Source: Phenylobacterium sp. (GTDB taxonomy: Bacteria > Pseudomonadota > Alphaproteobacteria > Caulobacterales > Caulobacteraceae). From it: a stretch of DNA of 64,000 nucleotides. Below, in pieces: positions 42,934 through 51,903 of the stretch. The translations under genes were made by a program, and so were the position numbers. Numbering within the stretch: the first letter of the stretch is position 1; each line of letters begins with the position of its first letter. The notes below the pieces were generated by a model. It was not told the origin of the DNA, ran no database searches, and saw only the letters and a list, made by a program, of their open reading frames with translations. The stretch spans positions 95,368 to 159,367 of the forward strand of contig JADCAS010000020.1 of assembly GCA_020401865.1 (NCBI GenBank), read 5' to 3'.

Positions 42934-44097
42934 CTAGGGCCTCGCCTCGGCGTCCAGCTGCGCGGCGATGGCGGCGATGAGGGCGTCCTGGCGGGCCGAT
43001 CGGGCCGGGTTGGTCGCCTCGGGCCAGGCGCTGGAGATCACCACCACCAGCTTCCGGGCGGGGTCGACGTGCAGCCTCTGGCCGAAGATGCCCAGGCCGT
43101 TGAAGACGCCGTTCGGCTCGGTCCACCACTGATAGCCATAGCCGAAGCGCTCGTCGGTCGGCGCATGCGCGCGGGTGGCGTCGGCGATCCAGCCCTCGGG
43201 AAGTACGGGCCCCGAGGCGCCGATCCCGCCGGTGCGGAGAAACTCGCCCACCCGGCCATAGTCGCGCAGGGTCATGGACAAGCAGCAGCCGCCCGCCTCC
43301 TGGCCCCGCTCGTCAATCATCCAGAGGGCGTCCTTCTCCATGCCGTAGGGCTTCCAGATCTTCTCGGAGAGATAGGCCGAGAGGGACTTGCCGGTGGCGG
43401 AGGTGACCAGGACGCCGATCAGGTTGGTCTCGCCGGTCTTGTAGACCCACTTCGCGCCCGGGGCGGCCTCGCGGGGCAGCCTGCGCATGTAGCTGACGGT
43501 GGAGTCGAGGCCCGGGTCGGCCGGGGTCGAGAACAGCAGGGCCACGTCGCTTTTCGCATCCGTATAGTCCTCGTTCCACTTCACCCCTGAGGTCATGGTC
43601 AGGAGCTGTCGGACGCTGACCTGGTCATAGGCGCTGCCCTTGAGGCCGGGGATGTAGCGGGTGACCGCATCGTCCAGGCTCTGGATGTAGCCGTCCTTCA
43701 CCGCCGCCCCCACCAGGGTCGAGGTGACCGACTTGGCCACGGAGAAGGACGTCCAGCGTCCCTCCGGGCCATAGCCCAGGCCGTACCGCTCCAGCCGCAC
43801 CTTGCCGTCCTGCAGGACGAGGATCCCGGCGGTCTTCTCCGAGGCCATGAAGGCGGAGAGGTCGAAGGGCTGGCCGCCGACCCGGGCCACCGCAAGGGGC
43901 GCGCCGGGCGGGAGGGCGTGCACGCGCTCGCCCCGCGCCGCCGTGCTGACCGGGAACTGGGCCTCCATCTTGGGGAAGCCCGCCTCCTTCTGGGCCTGGG
44001 ACCAGAAGAGGACGGACGCCGGCGCCGGCGGCTTGTCGGCCGCAAGGGCGGGAAGGGCCGAGACCACAAGGGCGGCGGCGAGGATGAGGGCGCGCAT
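42934..44097 (-). CDS. Serine hydrolase, beta-lactamase/class C family
   Basis: 387 aa. Signal peptide LILAAALVVSALPALA. The active-site SxxK motif is SVAKS (in WTSFSVAKSVTSTLVG), and the tyrosine motif is probably in the TLRDYGRVGEFL region. YGYQWWTEPNGVFNGLGIFGQRL is the typical C-terminal block. Periplasmic esterase, D-alanyl-D-alanine carboxypeptidase-like or amide hydrolase; a real beta-lactamase role cannot be claimed. GGAG lies 8 bp before the ATG. Confidence 0.88.
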   Translation of the reverse strand: MRALILAAALVVSALPALAADKPPAPASVLFWSQAQKEAGFPKMEAQFPVSTAARGERVHALPPGAPLAVARVGGQPFDLSAFMASEKTAGILVLQDGKVRLERYGLGYGPEGRWTSFSVAKSVTSTLVGAAVKDGYIQSLDDAVTRYIPGLKGSAYDQVSVRQLLTMTSGVKWNEDYTDAKSDVALLFSTPADPGLDSTVSYMRRLPREAAPGAKWVYKTGETNLIGVLVTSATGKSLSAYLSEKIWKPYGMEKDALWMIDERGQEAGGCCLSMTLRDYGRVGEFLRTGGIGASGPVLPEGWIADATRAHAPTDERFGYGYQWWTEPNGVFNGLGIFGQRLHVDPARKLVVVISSAWPEATNPARSARQDALIAAIAAQLDAEARP

Positions 44098-44302
44098 GGA
44101 ACGTCTCCAGAAGAATTCGGCAGGAACGGTGGGGATTGACCGCAGGAGGTTCCTGGGAAGGACGTCCTTGTCGGAGTTCGCTTGCCGCACCACTCCAGAG
44201 AACGCATATTACAAATCCGGAGCGAAGGGCTAGACACCCTTCGAAATCAGCTCCTAGGTCGCTTTGCATGCGGGAGAATTTAGCTTGCCTGTCGAAAATG
44301 AC

Positions 44303-44563
44303 ATGAATCCTCCCAATATTGGGATAGATATTCCAACATTCTATTTCAACGGCATGGCATTAGGCCTGACAAATGCAGATGTAAATCTGGTAATTTCGCT
44401 AAACAATGAGCCAATAGCGCAACTACAAATGTCGTTTACGATTGCGAAAACATTACAAGAACATCTCTCCGATGCGATGTCTAAGCTTGAGAGCGCGACA
44501 AATCAAAAAATAATGACAACGGTTGAAATCGACCAAGGAATTCAGTCAATCAGAAATATTTGA
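44303..44563 (+). CDS. DUF3467-like small protein in AT-rich DNA
   Basis: 86 aa from the ATG MNPPNIGIDIPTF; a TTG at 44285 with GGGAG upstream is an alternative start. TFYFNGMALGLTNADVNLVI, then NNEPIAQLQMSFTIAKTLQEHL, follows the DUF3467-like pattern I recognise from memory. Base composition is strikingly AT-rich compared with all neighbours, and the gene is followed after 13 bp by a second AT-rich gene. This indicates recent acquisition of a two-gene cassette. Function unknown. Confidence 0.6.
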   Translation: MNPPNIGIDIPTFYFNGMALGLTNADVNLVISLNNEPIAQLQMSFTIAKTLQEHLSDAMSKLESATNQKIMTTVEIDQGIQSIRNI

Positions 44564-44576
44564 TACCGGACGAGTT

Positions 44577-45370
44577 ATGGAACCGCACAGAAATTCTCTA
44601 CTTGGAAGCTATACTTCAGATGAAATTTCGTCTGAAATCATGTCTTTCTGCTATCTTAGTGTTGGATGGCACTATGGTAGAGGCGGCCCAATAAAATGGA
44701 GAACCGCCCTTTACTCTCTTCATATTATTGCCAAAATGCGGAAAGCTGGAATCGTTTCTTTTGAGGTATTCCCATCTGTGGACAGGGGGATTCTCATATC
44801 CGGATACAAAGATGATATCTGTGTAGATTTGTATTTACATATGAATAATACATTTGATATCGTTGTCGAGAAGGATCGGGAAGAAGTCATTGCACTTGAT
44901 AATGTGCTTGATCTCGGAATCATCGATAGACTAGGGCACACAGATTGGCTGGAAGCAGATTCATCCGACTCATTCACCCAAAACATTTCAGCCACAAGAA
45001 GAATAGGTTTACCTCACTCGCATTCAAACCTTCAGGTACTGACGGAGCAGTTTCGGTTATACTCGAGTCCTGCGTCATTGAATCTGGCGCCCCCATCTGC
45101 GACCACATTGAATCCCATTACGAAAGCCCCATATCAGGTGATCCAGCTGTATTCTGGAGATTCGAAAGATCTATCCTGCCCTCAAGCTGCTTAATCACTC
45201 AAGATTCTGGAGACGGAGATAACTGTCATTACATTCTGAAATTTGAAAATGAATCTGAATGTAGAAATATTTCGAAGACAATAGATATTCGTGATGTAGA
45301 AATATGCATCGGCGGATCACCTCGCCATTTGACAATACATGATATTATTTCTCAGAATCCTATAGATTAG
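44577..45370 (+). pseudogene. Frameshifted gene of the AT-rich cassette
   Basis: The first part (ATG at 44577, about 140 codons) has SVGWHYGRGGPIKWRTALYS and VFPSVDRGILISGYKDD, resembling a widespread uncharacterised family with a GWxYGxGxP motif. Near 44992-45003, in the purine run CAAGAAGAA, coding character moves to another frame. It continues from NRFTSLAFKPSGTDGAV to the stop at 45370. A one-base deletion, real or a sequencing error, explains it; without it the protein would be about 264 aa. The unshifted frame ends at 45194. Confidence 0.6.
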
Positions 45371-45683
45371 ATTCGCCGTTATGATATAAAAGGAAATAAT
45401 GAAGTTATTAACTTGATTGATTAAAATCTATATCTCAGGATCAATATCGTACTATCAGTTGTTTTACAGAGGAGAGATTATTTATCCTCCGACGAGAGCT
45501 GATAATCAGAATCTTCATTGGCGATATAGATGTCGCTTCACCCAAAAACCGGACCATATCCTGCCTCAGGACGTGGGCGCTGCGGCCGCCGCAATGGCGT
45601 CCAATTCCGTCATGACGGCGCCACGACCCGTGGCGAAGAAGGAAGGATCATCGACGAAGACCAAGAGGAAGAGGAACTAACGC
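45371..45683. other. Non-coding AT-rich stretch and cassette edge
   Basis: From 45371 to about 45540 the sequence is AT-rich with no credible gene. It then returns to host-like GC content at about 45540. The GC-rich part contains an open frame tail ending KEGSSTKTKRKRN at 45680 that could be the 3' remnant of a host gene, and the AAGAGGAAGAGG ribosome-binding region of the next gene. No flanking direct repeat was found for the cassette. Confidence 0.5.
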
Positions 45684-46277
45684 ATGGGTATCGTAGCGAA
45701 TTGCCTGGCCGTCCGGGCCCAGGAGGGCGACAGGCTTCTGGGGCAGGTCGGCGCCGTCCGGACCGGACGGACCGGGGACTGGAGCGAGGCAGTTTATGCC
45801 GGAAAGACCTTCGGGAGCGGCTGGTACGTGCTGGTCATCCAGGGTCGACGATTTGATCCGGACCATGACCTCGCCCCCCTGGCCGCCGGCCGTGAGATCC
45901 TTCACCTCTATGTGGACGACGTGGTCATGCACAGCTCGGCCGTCCTCATGAAGGATGGCAAGGTCGTCTGGCGGGTCATTTCGGATGCCGACGAGGGCTA
46001 TTCCGAAGAGGGCGAGCCCCCGGCGGGCCTGGCCCCCATCCTCGCCGAGCTTCGGCGCAACGAGGCGGAACAGGACCCGGACGAACCGCAGGTCGACTAT
46101 GTCTTTGACGCCCCGATCGAGGCGGCCGCCCTGGTCACCGGCTTCCGCGGTCTGGCGGACACCCATGACCCCGCCCTGGGCGCGGGCTTTGAATGGCTTG
46201 AGCCGCCGGCCAAACCGCCCCGGGTCGGCCTCTTCACCGCTCTGGCCCAGCTTTTCGGCCTGGGCCGGAAGGGTTGA
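45684..46277 (+). CDS. Hypothetical protein
   Basis: 197 aa. It opens MGIVANCLAVRAQEGDRLLGQ; the middle is acidic (SDADEGYSEEGEPPAGLAP); it ends in a basic short helix, TALAQLFGLGRKG. No signal peptide. No domain recognised; it reads like a small enzyme-inhibitor or immunity-type globular protein, but nothing supports a specific role. Host-like codon use. Convergent with the CDGSH gene, 10 bp apart. Confidence 0.6.
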   Translation: MGIVANCLAVRAQEGDRLLGQVGAVRTGRTGDWSEAVYAGKTFGSGWYVLVIQGRRFDPDHDLAPLAAGREILHLYVDDVVMHSSAVLMKDGKVVWRVISDADEGYSEEGEPPAGLAPILAELRRNEAEQDPDEPQVDYVFDAPIEAAALVTGFRGLADTHDPALGAGFEWLEPPAKPPRVGLFTALAQLFGLGRKG

Positions 46278-46287
46278 CGCCCGCCAA

Positions 46288-46539
46288 TTAGAGCCGGTTG
46301 TGCGTCCCGTCGCAGAGCGGGGCGCCAGCGGTCTGCTTGCAGGCGCAGAAATAGACGGTGCGGCTCTCGGGGGCGTCCCACTTCTGGGGCAGGAAGTCCG
46401 TGCCCTCGCGCAGGTGGGCGCCGTCGCAGAAGGGCTGGTTCTTCGACAGGCCGCAGGTGCACCAGAAATAGGCCTTGCCGGCCTCGACCTCGACCGGAAT
46501 GGGGGCCTTGCCCGCCACGACCGCCTTCTTTTCCGCCAT
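46288..46539 (-). CDS. Double CDGSH iron-sulfur protein
   Basis: 83 aa with two CDGSH-type motifs: CTCGLSKNQPFCDGAH (about 29-44) and CACKQTAGAPLCDGTH (about 65-80). Each has the Cys3-His ligands for a [2Fe-2S] cluster of the mitoNEET type. Bacterial double-motif proteins fold as a single-chain equivalent of the mitoNEET dimer. Probably redox or cluster transfer in the cytoplasm; partner unknown. Confidence 0.9.
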   Translation of the reverse strand: MAEKKAVVAGKAPIPVEVEAGKAYFWCTCGLSKNQPFCDGAHLREGTDFLPQKWDAPESRTVYFCACKQTAGAPLCDGTHNRL

Positions 46540-46615
46540 CTTGCGTCTCCAACCGGCCCCAGACGGGCCCTTCGCTCACGGTAGCGCCATCCCCCGCGGC
46601 CCGGAAGCCCCTGGA

Positions 46616-47704
46616 TCAGGAGCCCTTGGAAGGCTTGGAAGAGGCCTTAGCCGGGTCCAGCGCCTTCGCGGCCTCGGCGGCCTTGGCCGCAGCCTCGGCC
46701 TCTTCGGCCCGGGCGCCGGCGAGGATGCCCGGCAGGGCGTAATTTCCCTCATGGCAGGCGTATTCGTAGATCTCGCCATTCAGCGCCGAGAACTCGTACT
46801 CGCCGCCCCAGGGGGCGTCCCACACGGTGGGGTCTTCGACCTGGAAGCCATAGTGGACCCGGTCCCTGGCCACGCGGGTGAAGCGCTCGGTGACCTTCAG
46901 GTTCCGCCAGGAGCCGCGATAGGCCTGTTGCATGGGGATGTTGATGGTCTCCACCACCAGGGTGTCGCCATCCCAGCGGCCGACAGAGTCGCCCATCCAG
47001 GGTCGCACACCGTCGGTGCGGTGGGTCCCGTTCAGCCGGATCAGGCGCACGTCGTGGACCATCTCGACCAGGATGGCCACCGTGTCCGGCCCCTGAACGA
47101 TCTTGTAGTTGTTGTTGTAGAAGCCGTTCGGGAACATCGGCGGGCCGGCGTTGCGGCCGAAGGAGAGGATGCACCGCTCGCCCAGGGCCCGGGTCTCGGG
47201 ATTGTCGGCCGACCTGCGGAACATCTCGGCGTTGAAGCGGGTCGGGGGCGGGGCGTCGGCCCTGCGCTTGGGCGGCTGGCCGTCCGGCGTGGTCAGGAAG
47301 GAGGTCCGGGGCTCGCCCCGCACGCGCATGACGGTGGAGCCCGGCTCCAGCCAGCCCCGGTCGTAGCCGCCCACGGCGCCGCCCGCTGCGGCGTACTCGG
47401 GCCGGATGCCGGCCTTGATCTCGCCGCCTACCTTGGGGGCGCCCTGGTCGGGATCAATGCTCTGGTTGCCCTGCTCGACTTCGCTGACAGCCTGGGCCTC
47501 CATCTGCCGGACCTCTTCCTCCGAGAAGGTCGCCCGGGCGCCCAGGGCCGGGGCCCGGGTTTCCGGCGTCAGGGAAGCGTTGCTCCAGTTCCCCGACAGG
47601 TCCGGCTGTCCGTACATGTTGCGCGGGGCCTTGAAGGGCGGAGCGGCGAGGGCCGGACCGGCGCTGAGGGCCAGGACGAGCGCGATGAGGGCGGGCTTGA
47701 ACAT
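46616..47704 (-). CDS. Secreted conserved hypothetical protein
   Basis: 362 aa from MFKPALIALVLALSAGPALA (signal peptide), with CGGAGGAAGC directly before the ATG. It contains NMYGQPDLSGNWSNASLTPE, FGRNAGPPMFPNGFYNNNYK and MGDSVGRWDGDTLVVETIN, the last being a motif I have seen in many exported proteobacterial and acidobacterial proteins of unknown function. The C-terminus (about 325-362) is an Ala/Lys/Glu-rich tail. Substrate or role unknown. Confidence 0.75.
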   Translation of the reverse strand: MFKPALIALVLALSAGPALAAPPFKAPRNMYGQPDLSGNWSNASLTPETRAPALGARATFSEEEVRQMEAQAVSEVEQGNQSIDPDQGAPKVGGEIKAGIRPEYAAAGGAVGGYDRGWLEPGSTVMRVRGEPRTSFLTTPDGQPPKRRADAPPPTRFNAEMFRRSADNPETRALGERCILSFGRNAGPPMFPNGFYNNNYKIVQGPDTVAILVEMVHDVRLIRLNGTHRTDGVRPWMGDSVGRWDGDTLVVETINIPMQQAYRGSWRNLKVTERFTRVARDRVHYGFQVEDPTVWDAPWGGEYEFSALNGEIYEYACHEGNYALPGILAGARAEEAEAAAKAAEAAKALDPAKASSKPSKGS

Positions 47705-47803
47705 GCTTCCTCCGGGAAGGCCTTTTGCGGCACTGGTCGACTGAGGCGACCCTGGCGGAAGTCTACGGGCGCCCGGTCCCCGCGGCAATGCGTCCGGTCC
47801 GTC

Positions 47804-48451
47804 TTAGCGCTTTGCAGGCCGGGCGCTCAGGAAATCCGCCGCCGAGAAGCCCTCGGGCGCAGCGACCTCGACGATGGGATCGTCCCGGTCGTCGAACTCC
47901 AGCCTGAGGGCCCGGGTCATGACGGCGTGCATGCCGTAGAGGGCGGTGATGTAGGTGAACTCCAGGATCTCCTCATCGCCCCAGAAGGCGCGCAGGGCCT
48001 CGAACACCTCGGGCGGCGTCCGGCCCGAGCCGGTCGTGAGGCAGTCGGCGTAGGCCAGGACCGCCCGCTCCTTTGCATCAAAGACATCCGAGACGGTCCA
48101 GGCGGGGATCGCGGCGATCTTGTCCTCCGGTACGCCCAGGCCCCGCAGGGACTTGCAGTGCTGGGAGAAGACGAACTGGCTGCCGTGGGCCCAGCCCGCC
48201 CGGGTCTGGCCTAGCTCGCGCAGGACCGGGTCGATCTTCCGGTCCGGATGCCGGTAGACCGAGAAGCCCTCCACGGCATGGCGGAAGATGTCCGGGGCGA
48301 GGGCGAAGACCGTCCACCAGTCGCCGGGCGTCCCGGTGGCGGTGCCAGGCTCGGCCACCGGGTCCCGGCCCGGGCCGAACAGCAGGTCGTAATAGCGGTG
48401 GATCAGGTCAGAGCTGACCTCGGCCCGGGGCACCTGGCGCAGGACGGGCAT
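47804..48451 (-). CDS. Carboxymuconolactone decarboxylase family protein
   Basis: 215 aa, all-helical. DIFRHAVEGFSVYRHPDRKIDPVLRELG and AAIPAWTVSDVFDAKERAVLAYADCLTTG follow the CMD/AhpD-like pattern. The CxxC pair of AhpD peroxidase-type members is absent, so a hydrolytic or decarboxylating role is likelier than redox. It starts 3 bp after the VOC gene's stop, so the two form one operon. Confidence 0.82.
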   Translation of the reverse strand: MPVLRQVPRAEVSSDLIHRYYDLLFGPGRDPVAEPGTATGTPGDWWTVFALAPDIFRHAVEGFSVYRHPDRKIDPVLRELGQTRAGWAHGSQFVFSQHCKSLRGLGVPEDKIAAIPAWTVSDVFDAKERAVLAYADCLTTGSGRTPPEVFEALRAFWGDEEILEFTYITALYGMHAVMTRALRLEFDDRDDPIVEVAAPEGFSAADFLSARPAKR

Positions 48452-48454
48452 GGC

Positions 48455-49069
48455 TCAGCCCCCTGTCCGGGCGGTCTGGATGGGGGCGCCGGCGGCGTCC
48501 AGCACCAGACCCTGGCTGCGGCCTCCATCGGCCGTCGCCGCCTCGTGCTCGACGTCCGCGGGCCCCATGGGCCGGGTCCAGGCGGCGAACTCCAGGCAGA
48601 CCCCGTCGGGGTCGAAGAAATAGACCGAACGTACGAAGACCTCGTCGGTCACCTCGGCGCTGATCTGGAAGGCCGAGTTGTCGTGGTTGAAGACCGGCGA
48701 GACCTCGATCCCCTTGGCCTTGAGCCGCTCGACATAGGCGTCGAACTTCTCGACCGGCACGTTGAAGGCCAGGTGGTTCATGGAACCGTGGGCGGTGACC
48801 AGCCCGCCCTCGTGCGGCAGGGTGCGCGGCGAGGACACGCCGGGGGCGTTCGCCGGGGCGTCCGGGAACCAGAAGAAGGCCAGGCAGTCCCCGTTCCCGA
48901 TGTCGAAGAAGAAGTGCTGGCCAGACTTCATGGGCAGCTCGATCGTCTTGACCAGGGGCATGCCCAGAATGTCTCGGTAGAATTCCACCGTGCGGGCCAT
49001 GTCCCGGCAGACCAGGGCGATGTGGTTGACGCCGCGGATGTCGAACTCGGTGTTGGCGGGGGTGGGCAT
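48455..49069 (-). CDS. VOC family dioxygenase/glyoxalase-like protein
   Basis: 204 aa. GVNHIALVCRDMARTVEFYRDILGM and LVTAHGSMNHLAFNVPVEKFDAYVERL give two VOC modules, and VRSVYFFDPDGVCLEFAAWT supplies the metal-ligand Glu. His29 region, the mid His and the late Glu fit a metal centre as in extradiol dioxygenases or fosfomycin-resistance-like enzymes. Co-operonic with the CMD protein, suggesting aromatic catabolism. Confidence 0.83.
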   Translation of the reverse strand: MPTPANTEFDIRGVNHIALVCRDMARTVEFYRDILGMPLVKTIELPMKSGQHFFFDIGNGDCLAFFWFPDAPANAPGVSSPRTLPHEGGLVTAHGSMNHLAFNVPVEKFDAYVERLKAKGIEVSPVFNHDNSAFQISAEVTDEVFVRSVYFFDPDGVCLEFAAWTRPMGPADVEHEAATADGGRSQGLVLDAAGAPIQTARTGG

Positions 49070-49138
49070 GGTCGGGAGGTCTCCGGCGAAGGTCAGGGGG
49101 CTAGCTGATCCCCTTGGCAGGCCGCCGTCAAACTCCCT

Positions 49139-49765
49139 TCAGCCCCCAGCGCGGCGGCAGCAGCCGGCCAGGACCTCGCCCGACGGCATTGTGAGCACCG
49201 TCTCGTAGGGAGAGGACAGGTCGGACATGCCGTCCGAGCAGCCTTCCGGGCGGCGGATCACCACCACCTGGCCGGAAGTCCGCCCCTGGGCGGCGAGTCG
49301 CTGGACGAAGACCCCCGGGTCCCCGACGGCGCCCTGGCGACGACCGGCGCGGAAGATCTCGTCCATCGCTCCGGGACGGTTCATCCGGGCCTCCCCGCCT
49401 TCCAGCCGAAGACCCCAGAAAGGTTCCGTCCCCGCGCACTGCAGGGGCGCGGGTGCGGAATCGGGTTCGCGCGCAATCAGCCGGGAGGCCGGGGCCCAGG
49501 CGGGCCGACCCTCCGCCCCCGGCGGCAGGATCTCCCAGGAGGGCCCGTCCTCACCCGGGACGCTGCGGCCCGTCAGGATCAGTCCGGTGGCGCCAGACGG
49601 AAGCGTCGCGGCGACAGCCGAGTCCGGCTCGGGTCCAACGCGCAGGATCAGGGGTCCGCCGCCGGCGACGGCGTAGCGAAGTCCAGGATCCGGCGTCACG
49701 GGGGCGGGGCCAAGGCCGCCGCACACCAGGAGCGCCAGGACCGCGACGGCGGCCCTCAAGCCCAT
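49139..49765 (-). CDS. Secreted SH3-like / CxGTEPFW domain protein
   Basis: 208 aa with a signal peptide (AVAVLALLVCGGLG). Residues 30-100 look like a bacterial SH3 domain (PLILRVGPEPDSAVAATLPSGA, then SWEILPPGAEGRPAWAPAS). From about 108 the motif LQCAGTEPFWGLRLEGG marks the COG3650-like exported domain, ending YETVLTMPSGEVLAGCCRRA with paired Cys. It starts 1 bp after the DUF1501 stop; last gene of the exported four-gene cluster. Confidence 0.72.
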   Translation of the reverse strand: MGLRAAVAVLALLVCGGLGPAPVTPDPGLRYAVAGGGPLILRVGPEPDSAVAATLPSGATGLILTGRSVPGEDGPSWEILPPGAEGRPAWAPASRLIAREPDSAPAPLQCAGTEPFWGLRLEGGEARMNRPGAMDEIFRAGRRQGAVGDPGVFVQRLAAQGRTSGQVVVIRRPEGCSDGMSDLSSPYETVLTMPSGEVLAGCCRRAGG

Positions 49766-49766
49766 C

Positions 49767-51287
49767 TCAGGCCTTCCGGCGCATGATGCGCATGTCGGGC
49801 AGGCCCGCCCCCGGGGTTTCTACGCCCAACGCCTGGATGATGCCCGAGAAGACCTCGGCCTCGGTCATGTGGCGGCCCGGCTCGGGACGTCCGGTGACCG
49901 GATCAAAGCCGTAGGTCATCAGGGTCTCCGGATCGACGCCGCCCAGCACATGCCCACCGTTCGCCAGGGGCGAGACAATCAGGGCGCCGTTGTTCAGGTC
50001 ATGGCCCGAGCCGAAGGTCATGGCGCCCTCCGGCCGGTTGCGACTGCGCCCGAACTCGGTGGCCACGTAGAGGAGACTGTGGTCCCAGTAACTCTTCCCG
50101 CCAGCGAGTTCCTCGCTCTTGAGCAGGGTGATGAGCCGGTCGGCGACGCTCAGAACCCGGCTCCACATCAGGGACTGCACCTCGCGGTGCGCCTGGTGCG
50201 AGAAGTCGAAGGCGATCGGCGTATTGCGCATGTCGCCGGCGGACAGGCCGCCCCGGCCCAGGGCCGCGCCCTTGTTGAAGACCGCCGCGTTCTCCGGCCC
50301 GAGGGTGACCGTCGAGGCCACACCGCAGCGGATCAGGAGGAAGGCCAGGGCCGCCTGGCTCTCGATGGGATCAAAGCCATAGGCCGGGAAGGCCTCGCGG
50401 ACCTTCTTCGCCAGGGGGGAGGACTTCAGGCCGTGCGCCTTCAAGGGCATGTCCTCGGAGTCCGGGTGCACCATCAGCTGGGTGATGAGGTCGGCGCCCT
50501 CGATGTCCCTCAGCGGCGCCCCGCGCAGCTCGAACCAGCGCTTCAGCCGGTCTGAGGCGGCGAAGGTGCGCGCGAAGTCCGACTGTGGATCCAGGGTCCC
50601 GTCCCGGAAGGCCCGGGCGGCGTCGAACAGACTGCGGTCCGGCGCGCCCTTCACGCCGCGATACCCGTCCAGGGACAGGGGCCAGAGGTTGGGCGCCGGC
50701 ACCCGCTCGCCAAAGGCCGAGGACGGCAGGGAATCGTCCGTGCCGCGATCGGTGAATGAGGTGCCGTTGATCAGGTGGACATTGGGGATCGGCTTGCCGG
50801 CCCCGTAGGTCAGGGCGGTGGCCTCCTGCAGGGTCCGGCCCCGCCAGGCGGCGTTGCCGGTAACGGAGCGGTGCTCGGCCACCCCGTGGTTCACGCTGGT
50901 GCCGGTGTAGGTCACCACCATCATGTCCTGGCTGTGGCGTTTCACGAACTCGGACTGGTTGGCGGTGAAGGGCGCCGGGATGGCGCCGATGGTCTTGCTG
51001 GAGAAGTCGATGGCCCTGAACGGCCCGTTCCCCGGGGATTGGACCAGGGAGTCCGGCCAGGCGTTGAGGATCTTGCCGTTCGGGCTCTCGGATTCCCGCA
51101 CGGCCATGAAGGAATCGATGATGGAGCAGCCGCCGCTGCCGCCCAGGACAATCAGGAAGCGGGGCTCCGGGCCCTCCCCCCTGCGGCGGGTGGCGGCCAG
51201 GGCGGCGCCGGGAGCGGCGAGACCCGCGGCCATGCCGGCGAGGACGCCGCGGCGGGAGGCGTTCGGGGTCGAGGCGCTGTGGGTCAT
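49767..51287 (-). CDS. DUF1501 protein with Tat signal
   Basis: 506 aa from MTHSASTPNASRRGVLAG. The twin-arginine motif SRRGVLAG and a hydrophobic stretch predict folded export. RFLIVLGGSGGCSIIDSF opens the alkaline-phosphatase/sulfatase-like DUF1501 fold; HSLLYVATEFGRSRNRPEGAM and GSGHDLNNGALIVSPLANG are the late conserved block. DUF1501 proteins are best known in planctomycetes, next to cytochrome-like DUF1800 or DUF1588/1592 proteins, as here. Confidence 0.85.
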   Translation of the reverse strand: MTHSASTPNASRRGVLAGMAAGLAAPGAALAATRRRGEGPEPRFLIVLGGSGGCSIIDSFMAVRESESPNGKILNAWPDSLVQSPGNGPFRAIDFSSKTIGAIPAPFTANQSEFVKRHSQDMMVVTYTGTSVNHGVAEHRSVTGNAAWRGRTLQEATALTYGAGKPIPNVHLINGTSFTDRGTDDSLPSSAFGERVPAPNLWPLSLDGYRGVKGAPDRSLFDAARAFRDGTLDPQSDFARTFAASDRLKRWFELRGAPLRDIEGADLITQLMVHPDSEDMPLKAHGLKSSPLAKKVREAFPAYGFDPIESQAALAFLLIRCGVASTVTLGPENAAVFNKGAALGRGGLSAGDMRNTPIAFDFSHQAHREVQSLMWSRVLSVADRLITLLKSEELAGGKSYWDHSLLYVATEFGRSRNRPEGAMTFGSGHDLNNGALIVSPLANGGHVLGGVDPETLMTYGFDPVTGRPEPGRHMTEAEVFSGIIQALGVETPGAGLPDMRIMRRKA

Positions 51288-51303
51288 GGTCTCGGCTCCG
51301 GGA

Positions 51304-51903
51304 TCAGTAGAAGGCCGCCTCGGCCGATGAGGCCAGGGCGAAGCAGGCAAGGATGGTCTGGTCCGCCTGCCCCTTGGGCGAGCGGCCGGTGCGGGCCTCG
51401 ATCCCCTGGAGGAAGGCCGACATGCGCTGGCGCTCCGCCTCGTCGGCGTCCCGGCGCAGGATGCGGTCATAGACCCGGTCGGTCAGGGCCGCGCGCCAGG
51501 CCGCATCCGGACGGCCGGCGGCGGGCTTGAACAGGACGGCGGTCGCCGGGTCGGCCTTGTCTTTCGCGACCCGGTTCGAGCAGACCTGCAGGGCCACCCG
51601 GTCGAAGGCGATGGGCGAGGCCAGAGAGGCCTGGTCGAGGGGCTGCATGATGCGGATGTCGTAGGGATCGACCCCGCCCAGGACGATCCGGAAGGCCTTG
51701 TCGGCGCAGTCGTACCGCGACAGCTCCAGGCAGATCGCCGAGCGGGGAATCTCCAGGGATTCGGCCAGGTCCCGCAGATAGCGCTCGCCATCCTTGAACT
51801 TGACCCGGGGGTCGGGAGAGGTCGGATCCGCCTCCTGGGCCAAGACTGGCCGGGCCGGAGCCGTCAGCAGGGCGAGAAGGGCGATCAGGGCGAGAAGGCG
51901 CAC
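51304..51903 (-). CDS. Secreted hypothetical protein of the DUF1501 cluster
   Basis: 199 aa. Signal peptide LALIALLALLTAPARPVLA. Mature part begins QEADPTSPDPRVKFKDGERYL and has three cysteines (AICLELSRYDC, LQVCSNRV) plus a late Cys (TILACFAL). No domain recognised. It lies between the two-haem-motif protein (directly abutting, 0 bp) and DUF1501 (16 bp), so it is part of one exported system. Confidence 0.7.
   Translation of the reverse strand: MRLLALIALLALLTAPARPVLAQEADPTSPDPRVKFKDGERYLRDLAESLEIPRSAICLELSRYDCADKAFRIVLGGVDPYDIRIMQPLDQASLASPIAFDRVALQVCSNRVAKDKADPATAVLFKPAAGRPDAAWRAALTDRVYDRILRRDADEAERQRMSAFLQGIEARTGRSPKGQADQTILACFALASSAEAAFY

Noticed and set aside
42934..44097. True beta-lactamase (antibiotic resistance)
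   Set aside because: The SxxK motif fits, but the family is mostly esterases and peptidases, and the other class C signatures could not be assigned with certainty.
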